A stretch of 32,585 nt of DNA from DAISJI01 sp964559835 (GTDB lineage: Bacteria; Acidobacteriota; Terriglobia; Terriglobales; Acidobacteriaceae). The translations under genes and the position numbers were made by a program. The first letter of the stretch is position 1; every line of letters begins with the position of its first letter. The stretch covers positions 1-32,585 of the forward strand of contig CAZLJE010000046.1 of assembly GCA_964559835.1 (NCBI GenBank), in the 5' to 3' direction. Positions 21,496 through 29,163 of the stretch are shown in pieces. The notes beneath the pieces are model-generated. The model had not been told where the DNA came from and made no database searches. It worked only from the letters and a program-made list of their open reading frames with translations.

Positions 21496-21891
21496 ATGGC
21501 GTCGATCCCTGAGAAGTTCTCCGACCTCTTCAAGAAGAAAGCCTTCGCCAGCCTTGCCACCGTGCTTCCCGACGGCAGCCCGCAGGTCACGCCCGTATGG
21601 GTCGATTACGACGGCCGCTACGTGCTGGTGAACTCGGCGGTCGGGCGCAAGAAGGACAAGAACATCCGCCAGAACCCGAAGGTCTCGGTCGCCATCATCG
21701 ATCCTGACAATCCATACCGCTACGTGGAGATCCGCGGCCGCGTCGCCGAGATCACGCAGGACGGCGCCGACCAGCACATCGATAAGATGGCGAAGAAATA
21801 TCTCGACAAGGACAAGTACCCGTTCCGCCAGGCCGGAGAGCAGCGCGTGCTCTATAAGATCGAGCCCGAGCATGTCTCCAGCAATGGATGA
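21496..21891 (+). CDS. PPOX-class F420/FMN-dependent protein (Rv1155-like)
   Basis: The 131-residue protein starts at ATG 21496, preceded by AAGAAGGA. It has the split-barrel flavin-fold order: KKAFASLATVLPDGSPQVTP, VWVDYDGRYVLVNSAVGRKK, KDKNIRQNPKVSVAIIDPDN and YRYVEIRGRVAEIT. This matches small PPOX-class enzymes that bind F420 or FMN and reduce ring double bonds or act as oxidases. Which flavin is used cannot be told. It lies 70 nt after riboflavin synthase on the same strand, so flavin supply and a flavin enzyme may share a transcript. Confidence 0.85.
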   Translation: MASIPEKFSDLFKKKAFASLATVLPDGSPQVTPVWVDYDGRYVLVNSAVGRKKDKNIRQNPKVSVAIIDPDNPYRYVEIRGRVAEITQDGADQHIDKMAKKYLDKDKYPFRQAGEQRVLYKIEPEHVSSNG

Positions 21892-21897
21892 AGGGGA

Positions 21898-22104
21898 CTA
21901 TCGCGAAGGAGTCGCGGGAGCTGCGGATGGAGGTTGCGGCGCGCGTTTGTCGCTCTTCTTCTTCGTCTCTCGCGGCGCCGTTGCCGGCGGAACACTCTTA
22001 CGATGCCAGCCGCCCGCCGGCGTATAGCCGCGCCGCCGCATCTGCCCCCACGAGGGCAACGACAGCAGGCAGACCGCCACGAGCATCCAGCCCAGTTTTC
22101 GCAT
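21898..22104 (-). CDS. Small secreted protein of unknown function (68 aa)
   Basis: The frame gives MRKLGWMLVAVCLLSLPSWG, a good Sec signal peptide with cleavage after Gly-Gln near residue 21, then a short Arg/Lys/Pro-rich mature part (WHRKSVPPATAPRETKKKSD). The mature protein is basic and probably disordered. It lies 66 nt downstream of the mlaF stop on the same strand and ends just before the convergent PPOX gene. No Shine-Dalgarno is strong, so reality rests on the signal peptide and position. Confidence 0.5.
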   Translation of the reverse strand: MRKLGWMLVAVCLLSLPSWGQMRRRGYTPAGGWHRKSVPPATAPRETKKKSDKRAPQPPSAAPATPSR

Positions 22105-22170
22105 AGATTCCGGGAACGGAGAATTGTGTCAGGATTGCTCCACTTCGTAAAGACCACGATTGTGGAAGGT

Positions 22171-22974
22171 CTAAGTTGCGGCCGGTTGGACGCCGGAATC
22201 CGAGTCGACGCGCAGGCGCGATGCATCGAGGGTGTCCAGTTCCAGGAACTGCCGGACGATCGGGTTCTCGGCCTTTGGCATATCTTCGACCTTTCCGTAG
22301 AACGCGACTTTGCCCTCGTGCAGAAAGATGACCTTGTCGGCCAGCTTCTCGGCCAGCCGCATATCGTGCGTGACCACCACGCTGGTCAACCTCAACTGAT
22401 ACTTTAACTTCTTGATCAAATCGCCGAGCAGCTGGGCCATTAGGGGGTCGACCATCGTCGTCGGCTCGTCGTAAAGCACCGCCTCCGGTTGCGCCGCCAG
22501 CGCCCTCGCGATGGCGACCGACCGCTTCATGCCCGTCGACAGGTCTGGCGGGAACAGGTCGCGCATCGCCCGCACGCCCACCATTTCCAAAAGCCCATCT
22601 ACGATCTGGTAGATCTGCTTCTCATCCAGGTCGCGCCGTTCCCGAAGTGGAAAGGCGACGTTTTCGCCCACCGTGATGGAGTCGAACAGCGCACCGTTCT
22701 GGAAGACCATCGTAACTTTTTTCCGGATACGTTGCAGGTCCTCCTCGCCGAAATGAGTAATGTCTTCGCCCGCCACCCAAACGCGTCCGGAATCCGGCTT
22801 GAGGAACCCCATGATGTTGTGCAGCGAAACGCTTTTGCCCACGCCGCTGCGCCCCAGGATGCACACGGTCTCCCCGGGTTCCACGGCAAAGCTCACGTCG
22901 TCCAGCACCCGGTGACTGCCGAACGCCTTGCAGACGTGGTCGAATTCGATGTAGGCCTTCTCGTGGTTGCTCAT
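22171..22974 (-). CDS. mlaF: ABC transporter ATPase, MlaF-like (phospholipid transport)
   Basis: The 267-residue ATPase has Walker A GRSGVGKS at 41-48, Q-loop FQNGALFDS, and Walker B with YDEPTTMVDP at 168-177. GALFDSITVGENVAFPLRE is the MlaF/Mkl family signature. The ABC signature is LSTGMKRSVAIARAL (from 145), with Thr in place of the usual second Gly. MlaF powers MlaE/MlaD-type lipid traffic between the inner and outer membranes. The partner mlaE and mlaD genes are not visible here. Its ATG overlaps the mobA TGA (ATGA), so the two are translated in a coupled way. Confidence 0.9.
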   Translation of the reverse strand: MSNHEKAYIEFDHVCKAFGSHRVLDDVSFAVEPGETVCILGRSGVGKSVSLHNIMGFLKPDSGRVWVAGEDITHFGEEDLQRIRKKVTMVFQNGALFDSITVGENVAFPLRERRDLDEKQIYQIVDGLLEMVGVRAMRDLFPPDLSTGMKRSVAIARALAAQPEAVLYDEPTTMVDPLMAQLLGDLIKKLKYQLRLTSVVVTHDMRLAEKLADKVIFLHEGKVAFYGKVEDMPKAENPIVRQFLELDTLDASRLRVDSDSGVQPAAT

Positions 22975-23543
22975 CGCCGGTTCTGCGCCCGCGCAAGATC
23001 GCCGGGCGTGTTCAGATTGTCGAACATTCGCGCATCAAAAGCCAGACGCTGTAACTCCGCCTCGTCGATGCGCCGCACCGTCGTGTGACAAAACAGCGGA
23101 CCGATCTTATTTTTCCCGGTACGCAACGCCGGATCCGCCACTGTCAGGAACTCCCGCCGGTACACCGCGCATAACGGCTGGAAGCGCTCGCTGACATACG
23201 GCACCGTGACCGTGGTCCCGCTCCGCTCCGCTTCACTGACCAGGAAGCGCAAGAACTCCGGCGTTACGAACGGCGTATCGACCGACAGGACCATGTTCAA
23301 CTCCGCCGCGCTCGACGTCAGTGCCGCGTGGATTCCGCCCAGCGGCCCGCGATCCGGGTAGATGTCCTCGATGGCGTCTGGGCCGTACTTCTGTTTTGAG
23401 CCGACGATCCGCACGTCTTCGGTGACCGTGCGCGCCTGCTCTCGCGCCCGTTCCAGCAGCGTTCGCCCGCCGAACGAGAGCATTGCCTTGTCGCTTCCCA
23501 TACGCGAACTCTTACCGCCGGCCAGGATGAACGCCGAGATCAC
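22971..23543 (-). CDS. mobA: Molybdenum cofactor guanylyltransferase MobA
   Basis: I choose GTG 23543 as start: the longer frame from 23606 reads through the hairpin repeat and adds unrelated residues. The 190-residue product begins with the nucleotidyltransferase strand ISAFILAGGKSSRMGSDK (the MobA GGxSxRMGxDK motif, K19). GPLGGIHAAL, VLSVDTPFVTPEFL (catalytic Asp) and YVSERFQPLCAVYR follow. It attaches GMP to molybdopterin to make the guanine dinucleotide cofactor of DMSO-reductase-family enzymes. It precedes mlaF with an ATGA overlap. The functional link to MlaF is unclear; shared transcription may be incidental. Confidence 0.9.
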   Translation of the reverse strand: MISAFILAGGKSSRMGSDKAMLSFGGRTLLERAREQARTVTEDVRIVGSKQKYGPDAIEDIYPDRGPLGGIHAALTSSAAELNMVLSVDTPFVTPEFLRFLVSEAERSGTTVTVPYVSERFQPLCAVYRREFLTVADPALRTGKNKIGPLFCHTTVRRIDEAELQRLAFDARMFDNLNTPGDLARAQNRR

Positions 23544-23573
23544 GTATGCATGATAGCCGCTGGTTGATTTGTA

Positions 23574-23616
23574 GCGCCGGCTTCCAGCCGGCAGTGCCGA
23601 GGGCATCTTGCCCTCG
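23574..23616. repeat. Two adjacent hairpins (dispersed TGTAGCGCCGGC-type element)
   Basis: GCCGGC (23576-23581) pairs with GCCGGC (23587-23592), and CGAGGGC (23598-23604) pairs with GCCCTCG (23610-23616), each with a 5-nt loop. The first loop region is CTTCCA and the second CATCTTG, a typical double-hairpin repeat layout. It separates mobA from the potassium-channel gene. Confidence 0.7.
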
Positions 23617-23650
23617 CGCCAACGTTAACCACTTACTAACCCAATCGTGC

Positions 23651-23656
23651 TACAAT
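23651..23656 (+). promoter_or_regulatory. -10-like box (TACAAT) before the potassium channel gene
   Basis: A TACAAT at 23651-23656 lies about 105 nt before the ATG at 23761. No convincing -35 is at proper distance. Confidence 0.35.
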
Positions 23657-23760
23657 CCCGCCTCGCAACCGCCATTTTAACGACACTGCGCGCTGTCACG
23701 GCCTTCCCTCATCCCAACGCATGCCGTTCGGGCGGCCGGACTTCGCGTTACGGGTCCCCG

Positions 23761-24834
23761 ATGAACATCCGCCGACGGCTCCTCTACGCCATGCTGATCC
23801 TGCTGTCGATGACCGCTATCGCGGTCACCGGATACCAGGTGCTGGGCGGGCCCAAGGTCACTCTCCTCGACTCCATCTACATGGCGGTCATCACCCTGGC
23901 AGGCGTCGGGTACGGCGAGATTGTCGATACCAGTCACAACCCCTGGCTGCGCCTCTTCAACATGGGCGTCGTGGGGGTAGGTGTGATGATCACTGTTTAC
24001 GTTTTTTCTGTCGTGACGGCCTTCCTGGTCGATAGCGAGATCCATAATCTTTTCTGGAGGCGCACGATGCAGAAGCGCATCCGCGAGCTGAAGGACCACT
24101 TCATCGTCTGCGGTCTTGGCGACACCGGCCGTTATGCCGTCGAAGAGCTGCACAGGACCGGCACGCCGTTCGTCGTCATCGAAAGCCACGAAGACAACAT
24201 CAAGCGCTTCAAGGACCACGAGAGCGGCGACTTCAAGGAAGTCCTCTACGTAATCGGCGACTGCACCGACGAAATGGCCCTCGACGAAGCCGGTGTCGAA
24301 CGCGCCCGCTGCATCATTGCCGGGGTGCAGTCTGATAAGGACAATCTCGTCACTACGGTCGTCGTGCGCCAGAAGAACCCGACCGCCCGCATCGTCGCCC
24401 GCTGCACGGATACCAAGTTCGCTGACCGCATCCTCCGCGCCGGCGCCAACACGGCTGTCTCTCCAAATGCCATCGGCGGTCTTCGACTTGCCAGCGAAGC
24501 TCTCCGCCCGCACGTCACCAGCTTCCTCGATTTGATGTTGCGCGAGAAATCACGCACCCTGCGCATCGACGAGATCGAGATCGCACCCAATTCGCGTTGG
24601 TGCGGAAAATCGCTCCAGGATGTCCATTTCCGCGGGAGCTACCACCTGATGGCCTTGGCCGTTAAGTCAACCGACAAGGAAGGGAAGAACGACTTCCTGG
24701 TAAACCCTCCCGAAAATCTGGTGCTGCAGGCCGACGTGGTTGTGATCGTGATGGGCGATGTGGATGAGATCCGCCGCGCGCGCGAGGACGCCAAGTCCGG
24801 ACTGCATCACCGCGCTGCAAGTGTCATCAGTTAG
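23761..24834 (+). CDS. Two-TM potassium channel with RCK (TrkA) domains
   Basis: ATG 23761 gives 357 residues. The channel part has two membrane helices (about 8-25 and 62-90), a pore helix and the filter ITLAGVGYGEI with G48-V-G-Y-G52-E53. Canonical filters read TVGYGD, so the Thr that forms the innermost K+ site is Gly here and the following Asp is Glu. The RCK part starts at about 112 with the Rossmann motif VCGLGDTGRYAVEEL. GDCTDEMALDEAGVERARCI and a TrkA-C domain (about 275-345) follow. This is the MthK-like layout, gated by nucleotide or Ca2+ binding. It stands alone after the hairpin element. Confidence 0.85.
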   Translation: MNIRRRLLYAMLILLSMTAIAVTGYQVLGGPKVTLLDSIYMAVITLAGVGYGEIVDTSHNPWLRLFNMGVVGVGVMITVYVFSVVTAFLVDSEIHNLFWRRTMQKRIRELKDHFIVCGLGDTGRYAVEELHRTGTPFVVIESHEDNIKRFKDHESGDFKEVLYVIGDCTDEMALDEAGVERARCIIAGVQSDKDNLVTTVVVRQKNPTARIVARCTDTKFADRILRAGANTAVSPNAIGGLRLASEALRPHVTSFLDLMLREKSRTLRIDEIEIAPNSRWCGKSLQDVHFRGSYHLMALAVKSTDKEGKNDFLVNPPENLVLQADVVVIVMGDVDEIRRAREDAKSGLHHRAASVIS

Positions 24835-24839
24835 AGGCG

Positions 24840-25214
24840 TTAATTCAGGTCGGTCGGGGCCCAGAGGATCTCCAGCCCGATGATGCGCCCGGTCAGGTCC
24901 AACTCCAGCCTGCCCGCGGCGAGGGCGACCGCATCGCCGTTCAGTCCGGGGAATGTCACATAAAGCCGCGGCTCGATGAACCGAGCGTTCTCGTTCGGCC
25001 GGATGAAGTCCATCGCTTCTCGGCTGCGCAGGGTTTTTGGGAGTTCCAGCGAAAAATCCGCCAGGTCCCCATTCTCGGATAGCGATACCGCAACTTCGAC
25101 AGGGACACGCGACTGCACCTCCTCCTCTTCGAAGGAGCCGTTGACATTGAACGCGACGTAGTACTGGTATCCCGTCTGCGGATCGAATTCGCTGCGCTCG
25201 ACTAGAATAGCCAT
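24840..25214 (-). CDS. Hypothetical protein, C-terminal strand pattern resembling DUF2283
   Basis: The 124-residue protein begins MAILVERSEFDPQTGYQYYV. It is acidic, beta-rich and has no signal peptide. The C-terminal LELDLTGRIIGLEILWAP resembles the 'D-x-x-G-x-I-x-G-I-E-I-L' strand of DUF2283-type small proteins, but the rest is not recognised. No catalytic motif can be seen. It converges with the potassium-channel gene (6-nt gap), and its upstream side shares an intergenic region with the BON lipoprotein. Confidence 0.6.
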   Translation of the reverse strand: MAILVERSEFDPQTGYQYYVAFNVNGSFEEEEVQSRVPVEVAVSLSENGDLADFSLELPKTLRSREAMDFIRPNENARFIEPRLYVTFPGLNGDAVALAAGRLELDLTGRIIGLEILWAPTDLN

Positions 25215-25387
25215 CTCTTTCCGGCCCCGGGCCGCTTTTTATTGTAGCGGTTTCTTGTATCACAGCCCTTTGCTCCGCCGGAACCAAAAACCACTCATCC
25301 TGCTTACATAAGTGTGGTGTCGGAAGCAGTCGATTACCCATTGTGTGCATCCAATTGCACCGTTGCCACTCCTCCAGGAGCATGTGT

Positions 25388-26449
25388 ATGAAGGCAAAAA
25401 TCTCGTTCTCTTTGATTGCGCTCGGACTGGCGCTTTCGTTGTCCCTGGCTTGCTCCAAAGGAGCCAGCGACGCGCAGGTTTCCGATCAGGTGCAGAGCAA
25501 ACTCGCATCCGACGCAAATATCCAGAACAAGCAGATCGGCGTGCAATCCGCCAACGGCGTTGTGACCCTCTCGGGAAGCGTCGCGACCGATGTTGAACGT
25601 ACCGCTGCCGCCAACGATGCGGCGACGGTTCCCGGCGTAAAGACCGTGATCAACAATCTCCAGGTACAGCCGCAGACAGCGCAGGCGCAACCCCCCGCGC
25701 AGACGACTGAGCCGGCGGCAACTCCGGTCGAGCCCCCTAGGAATGAAAGCGGTACGGCGCGTCGTCATACTCCGCCGGCAAGGAGTTCGCGGTCATCGGG
25801 CGGCTCGCAATCGAATGTTCCGGTTGATCGAACGGTCGTGACGCCCATGGCCAGCCACACGCCTCCGGCCTCCACGGTCGGACCGATCAACACGGAGTCA
25901 GCGCCTGCCAAGCCGGCGACCGTCACCATTCCCGACGGTACCGACATTGCTGTCCGCCTCATTGACCCGCTCGATTCCGGGAAGAACCAGCCGGGCGACA
26001 CCTTCCATGCGTCGCTTGCTTCGCCGATCATGATTGGCGAGCAGGTCGTGGTACCCAGCGGCGCCGACGTCGAAGGACGCGTCGTCGATGCCAGGAATGC
26101 CGCCCACTTTAGCGGCGGGTCATCGCTGAGCGTTGAGCTGACGCGCCTCATCGTGAACGGAAAGAGCTACAACATTCATACCGACCAGTGGTCGAAGCAG
26201 GGAACTGCCCGTGGCAAGAATACGGCGGAAAAAGTCGGCGGGGGCGCGGCGCTCGGCGCCATTATCGGCGGCATCGCCGGCGGCGGTAAGGGAGCGGCGA
26301 TCGGCGCGGGAGTCGGTGCAGGTGCGGGAACCGGTGCACAGGCGGCCACGCGCGGCCAGCAGATCCGCCTTGGCCCCGAAGCCGAACTGAACTTCCGCCT
26401 GCAAGCGCCGCTGACGGTCACGCCCCAGGCGCACCGCAATAGGGAGTAA
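25388..26449 (+). CDS. BON-domain lipoprotein with glycine-zipper region
   Basis: The start is ATG 25388 because AGGAG (25376-25380) is 7 nt upstream; ATG 25382 would be only 1 nt away. The 353-residue product begins MKAKISFSLIALGLALSLSL and has a lipobox (LSLAC) with acylated Cys near 22. A BON domain (about 30-90: VSDQVQSKLASDANIQNKQI) comes next, associated with phospholipid or envelope binding. A long Pro/Thr/Ser-rich linker (about 95-175) follows, then a folded domain (about 178-270: VTIPDGTDIAVRLIDPLDSG) and a Gly-zipper stretch GGGAALGAIIGGIAGGGKGA. The final part, LGPEAELNFRLQAPLTV, is typical of envelope lipoproteins of this group. Probably anchored in the outer membrane; exact function unknown. 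Confidence 0.78.
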   Translation: MKAKISFSLIALGLALSLSLACSKGASDAQVSDQVQSKLASDANIQNKQIGVQSANGVVTLSGSVATDVERTAAANDAATVPGVKTVINNLQVQPQTAQAQPPAQTTEPAATPVEPPRNESGTARRHTPPARSSRSSGGSQSNVPVDRTVVTPMASHTPPASTVGPINTESAPAKPATVTIPDGTDIAVRLIDPLDSGKNQPGDTFHASLASPIMIGEQVVVPSGADVEGRVVDARNAAHFSGGSSLSVELTRLIVNGKSYNIHTDQWSKQGTARGKNTAEKVGGGAALGAIIGGIAGGGKGAAIGAGVGAGAGTGAQAATRGQQIRLGPEAELNFRLQAPLTVTPQAHRNRE

Positions 26450-26477
26450 GCCGTTCGTCAGCCGAGAACAAAACTTC

Positions 26478-26548
26478 AGCGCAGAGTACGCAGAGGAGCA
26501 GAGGGTTAAAATTCTCTGCCTCTCTGCGTACTCTGCGCTAATCTTTTT
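26478..26548. terminator. Large GCAGAG-word hairpin with T-run
   Basis: Arms 26478-26503 and 26514-26539 are complementary at 24 of 26 positions around a 10-nt loop and are followed by T5 at 26544-26548. It lies after the lipoprotein gene and 16 nt before the AlaX start, so it may end the first and influence the second transcript. Confidence 0.65.
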
Positions 26549-26554
26549 CTATCC

Positions 26555-27784
26555 ATGACCCAACGCCTCTACTACGCCGATCCCACACTGCTGGAATTCG
26601 ACGCGCAAGTCCTTGAATTCATGCCCGAAGGCGACCGAATCCGCATGGTCCTCGATCGCAGCGCCTTCTACCCGACCAGCGGCGGGCAGCTCTACGACAC
26701 TGGTTGGGTCGGACGCGAAAGCGACGAACTTCGCCTGCGCGTTGCCGAAGTCGCGGAGAACGATAACGGCGGCGTCATCCACTACGTCGATCCCGCAGGC
26801 ATGCAGCTTGGTATCCAGAAGAACTCGTTGCTTCACTTTGTCATCGACCGCGACCGCCGTCGCGACCACATGCAGCAACACACGGGCCAGCACCTTCTCT
26901 CGGCTGTATTCATCGAGTTGTTCAACGCGTCGACAGTCTCGTTCCACATGGGCGACGAGAGCTGCACCATCGACCTCGACACAAAAGCTCTGTCCGACGA
27001 ACAGCTGCGCCGCGTCGAAGCTCGCGCCAACGAAGTGGTTTTGGAAGACGCTCCGGTCGCGATCAGCTTTGCTACGGCGGATGAAGCGCGCGCGATGGGC
27101 GTCAGGAAGATCCCCGACCACATCGAAGGTAAACTCCGCCTCATCGAGATCAAGGGCCACGACCTGAACGCCTGTGGCGGAACGCACGTCGCGCGCACCG
27201 GCGAGATCGGAGCCATCCTGCTGCGCAAGTTCGAGAAGGTCAAGCAGGGCATGCGCGTGGAGTTCGTCTGCGGACAACGAGCCGTTGCCACTTCGCGCAA
27301 GGACTTTGACACGCTTACCTCGGCAGCCGCGCTGTTTTCATCTCACATCTACGACGTCCCGACGCAGATCAGGAAAGCACTCGACGAATCCAAGGCCGCG
27401 GGCAAGCGCGAGTTCAAGTTACAGGAGGAACTCGCCGAGTTCACTGCCATTCAGCTCGTATCGGAAGCGCCTATTCGGGGCGCAATGCGTGTTGTCCGCA
27501 AGCGCTTCGACGACCGTGACGTCGCGTACATCCGCCTGCTGGCCCAGCGTATTGCCCGTCAACCGAACGCCATCGCGCTACTCGCCTGCACGCAGCCGCA
27601 ACCATCGCTCGTCTTCGCGCAATCCGCCGGCGGCGCATTCGATATGGGCGCATGGATGAAGGACGCGATGGCTGCGCTCGGTGGACGCGGCGGCGGCGCT
27701 CGCGACATGGCCCAGGGCGGCGCTCCCGCCGGCGCAGACGTGGACTCAGCTCTCGATGCCGCTTTAGCACGAATTCCCGCCTGA
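26555..27784 (+). CDS. alaX: Alanyl-tRNA editing protein, AlaX-L type
   Basis: The 409-residue protein begins MTQRLYYADPTLLEFDAQVL and contains the AlaRS-like editing module: SAFYPTSGGQLYDTG, the zinc site HTGQH at 109-113, and CGGTH at 207-211. It clears mischarged tRNA-Ala (Ser/Gly) in trans, protecting against mistranslation. The C-terminal part (about 250-409) is the DHHA1-like region, with GGRGGGARDMAQGGAP near residue 370. This full-length form corresponds to AlaX-L. It sits between the hairpin 26478-26548 and the sensor kinase gene, and is probably co-transcribed with the latter (23-nt gap). Confidence 0.93.
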   Translation: MTQRLYYADPTLLEFDAQVLEFMPEGDRIRMVLDRSAFYPTSGGQLYDTGWVGRESDELRLRVAEVAENDNGGVIHYVDPAGMQLGIQKNSLLHFVIDRDRRRDHMQQHTGQHLLSAVFIELFNASTVSFHMGDESCTIDLDTKALSDEQLRRVEARANEVVLEDAPVAISFATADEARAMGVRKIPDHIEGKLRLIEIKGHDLNACGGTHVARTGEIGAILLRKFEKVKQGMRVEFVCGQRAVATSRKDFDTLTSAAALFSSHIYDVPTQIRKALDESKAAGKREFKLQEELAEFTAIQLVSEAPIRGAMRVVRKRFDDRDVAYIRLLAQRIARQPNAIALLACTQPQPSLVFAQSAGGAFDMGAWMKDAMAALGGRGGGARDMAQGGAPAGADVDSALDAALARIPA

Positions 27785-27807
27785 TTCCTGCTAAATTACA
27801 GGTTCAG

Positions 27808-29163
27808 ATGGATCGCCTCATCGCCATCAGTCTCCTGGTGCAACTGGGCATCGCCGCCGCGATCGCCAGCGCGCTGGTGCGTTCCAAGGAATTCAAGGCG
27901 CTTCTTTTCGCGCCTGTTCGCACGCTGACGCAGACTATCTACCTCGTTCTCTGGATCTGCATCCCCTTCAGTCTCGGCGTTGTCGTCCGTCTGAGCACTC
28001 CCAACTTCCTCGCCGCCGACTTGTCGTTCGAAGCCGCGATCCTGGTCGGAATGGTCGGCGGACCGCTTGCGGGAGTCATCGGCGGCATCGCGCTGGGAAT
28101 TCCCGCCGTCGTGCACAACGAGTGGCTCGCGCTTCCGGTGTGCGTCGTCTCTGGCGCGATCGCCGGATTCCTGCGCCAGGTGTCGCCGAGCGAAGGAGAG
28201 ATCTGGGGCTTCACCCCGTTTGTGGATCTCAGCATCTACCGCTGGTTCCTACGCAATTTCCCGCGTCCGAAAGTGGACTGGCAGTTCGGCATGCTCGCGT
28301 CCGTCCTGGCGCTGCGGCTGATCAAGGCGGTGCTTCACCGCTGGTCTCCAGCGCACCTGTTCGACTTCGATACCCGCAATCTCTGGCTGCAAGCGGGCAT
28401 CTTCGCCGTGTCGGTTGCGGCGATCGCGATCCCGCTGAAGATATGGAACAACGCACGCATCGAGCGCAAGCTCGAGGAGCAGGCGCGCATGTTGCTCCAG
28501 GCGCGCATGGAAGCTCTGCAGAGCCAGATCAATCCGCACTTCCTGTTCAACACGCTGAACTCTGTCTCGTCACTGGTGCGCTTCGATCCCGACACCGCGC
28601 GCGGCGTGATCATCAAACTCTCGAACATTCTGCGGCGCCTGTTGCGCAAGGGCGACGCGTTCGTCCAGTTGCGCGAGGAGTTCGAGTTCATCGACGACTA
28701 TCTCGACATCGAGGTCGTGCGCTTCGGCCGCGACAAGCTGCACGTGGTGAAGGAACTCGACCCCGAATCGCTCGACGTCGTGGTTCCGGCCATGCTGCTC
28801 CAGCCGCTCGTCGAGAACTCGATCAAGCATGGCATCGCGCCCAAGATCGAGGGCGGAACGATCCACCTCCGTACTGCGCTGCGCGATGGACAGGTCGTCA
28901 TTGAGGTTCAGGACGATGGAGTGGGGATGGGAGCGGCGCAATTCCTCGAGCCGCCAAGCGGGATGGGCGGAAGCGGGATCGGCATGGCGAATGTCGCCGA
29001 TCGCCTGAAAGTCCTGTACGGAGACACGGCGCGCATGACCATGGAAGCCGTGAAGTCCGGCGGAACGATGGTCCGCATCAAGCTTCCCGTGGTTCAACCG
29101 TATGAAGCTGGTGTTTCGGTCGCGACCGCTTACTCCGAAGCGCGGTCCAGCACTTCGCGGTAG
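27808..29163 (+). CDS. LytS/YehU-like membrane histidine kinase (5TM-Lyt)
   Basis: ATG 27808 gives 451 residues; longer frames overlap the AlaX 3' end out of frame. N-terminal membrane segments (about 5-25, 45-60, 75-105, 110-125, 165-180, 195-212) fit a 5TM-5TMR-Lyt sensor with GGPLAGVIGGIALGIPA. The kinase is the His_kinase family with H244 in QSQINPHFLFNTLN, plus the ATPase motifs LLQPLVENSIKHGI and GVGMGAAQFLEPPS. Kinases of this type usually pair with a LytTR response regulator, but none is next to it here. Its last 34 nt overlap the end of the convergent bshA gene. Confidence 0.9.
   Translation: MDRLIAISLLVQLGIAAAIASALVRSKEFKALLFAPVRTLTQTIYLVLWICIPFSLGVVVRLSTPNFLAADLSFEAAILVGMVGGPLAGVIGGIALGIPAVVHNEWLALPVCVVSGAIAGFLRQVSPSEGEIWGFTPFVDLSIYRWFLRNFPRPKVDWQFGMLASVLALRLIKAVLHRWSPAHLFDFDTRNLWLQAGIFAVSVAAIAIPLKIWNNARIERKLEEQARMLLQARMEALQSQINPHFLFNTLNSVSSLVRFDPDTARGVIIKLSNILRRLLRKGDAFVQLREEFEFIDDYLDIEVVRFGRDKLHVVKELDPESLDVVVPAMLLQPLVENSIKHGIAPKIEGGTIHLRTALRDGQVVIEVQDDGVGMGAAQFLEPPSGMGGSGIGMANVADRLKVLYGDTARMTMEAVKSGGTMVRIKLPVVQPYEAGVSVATAYSEARSSTSR

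Noticed and set aside
25222..25240. CGGCC-CCG-GGCCG hairpin followed by CTTTTT on the plus strand
   Set aside because: No plus-strand gene ends upstream; it lies in the leader of a minus-strand gene, so a terminator call is not supported.
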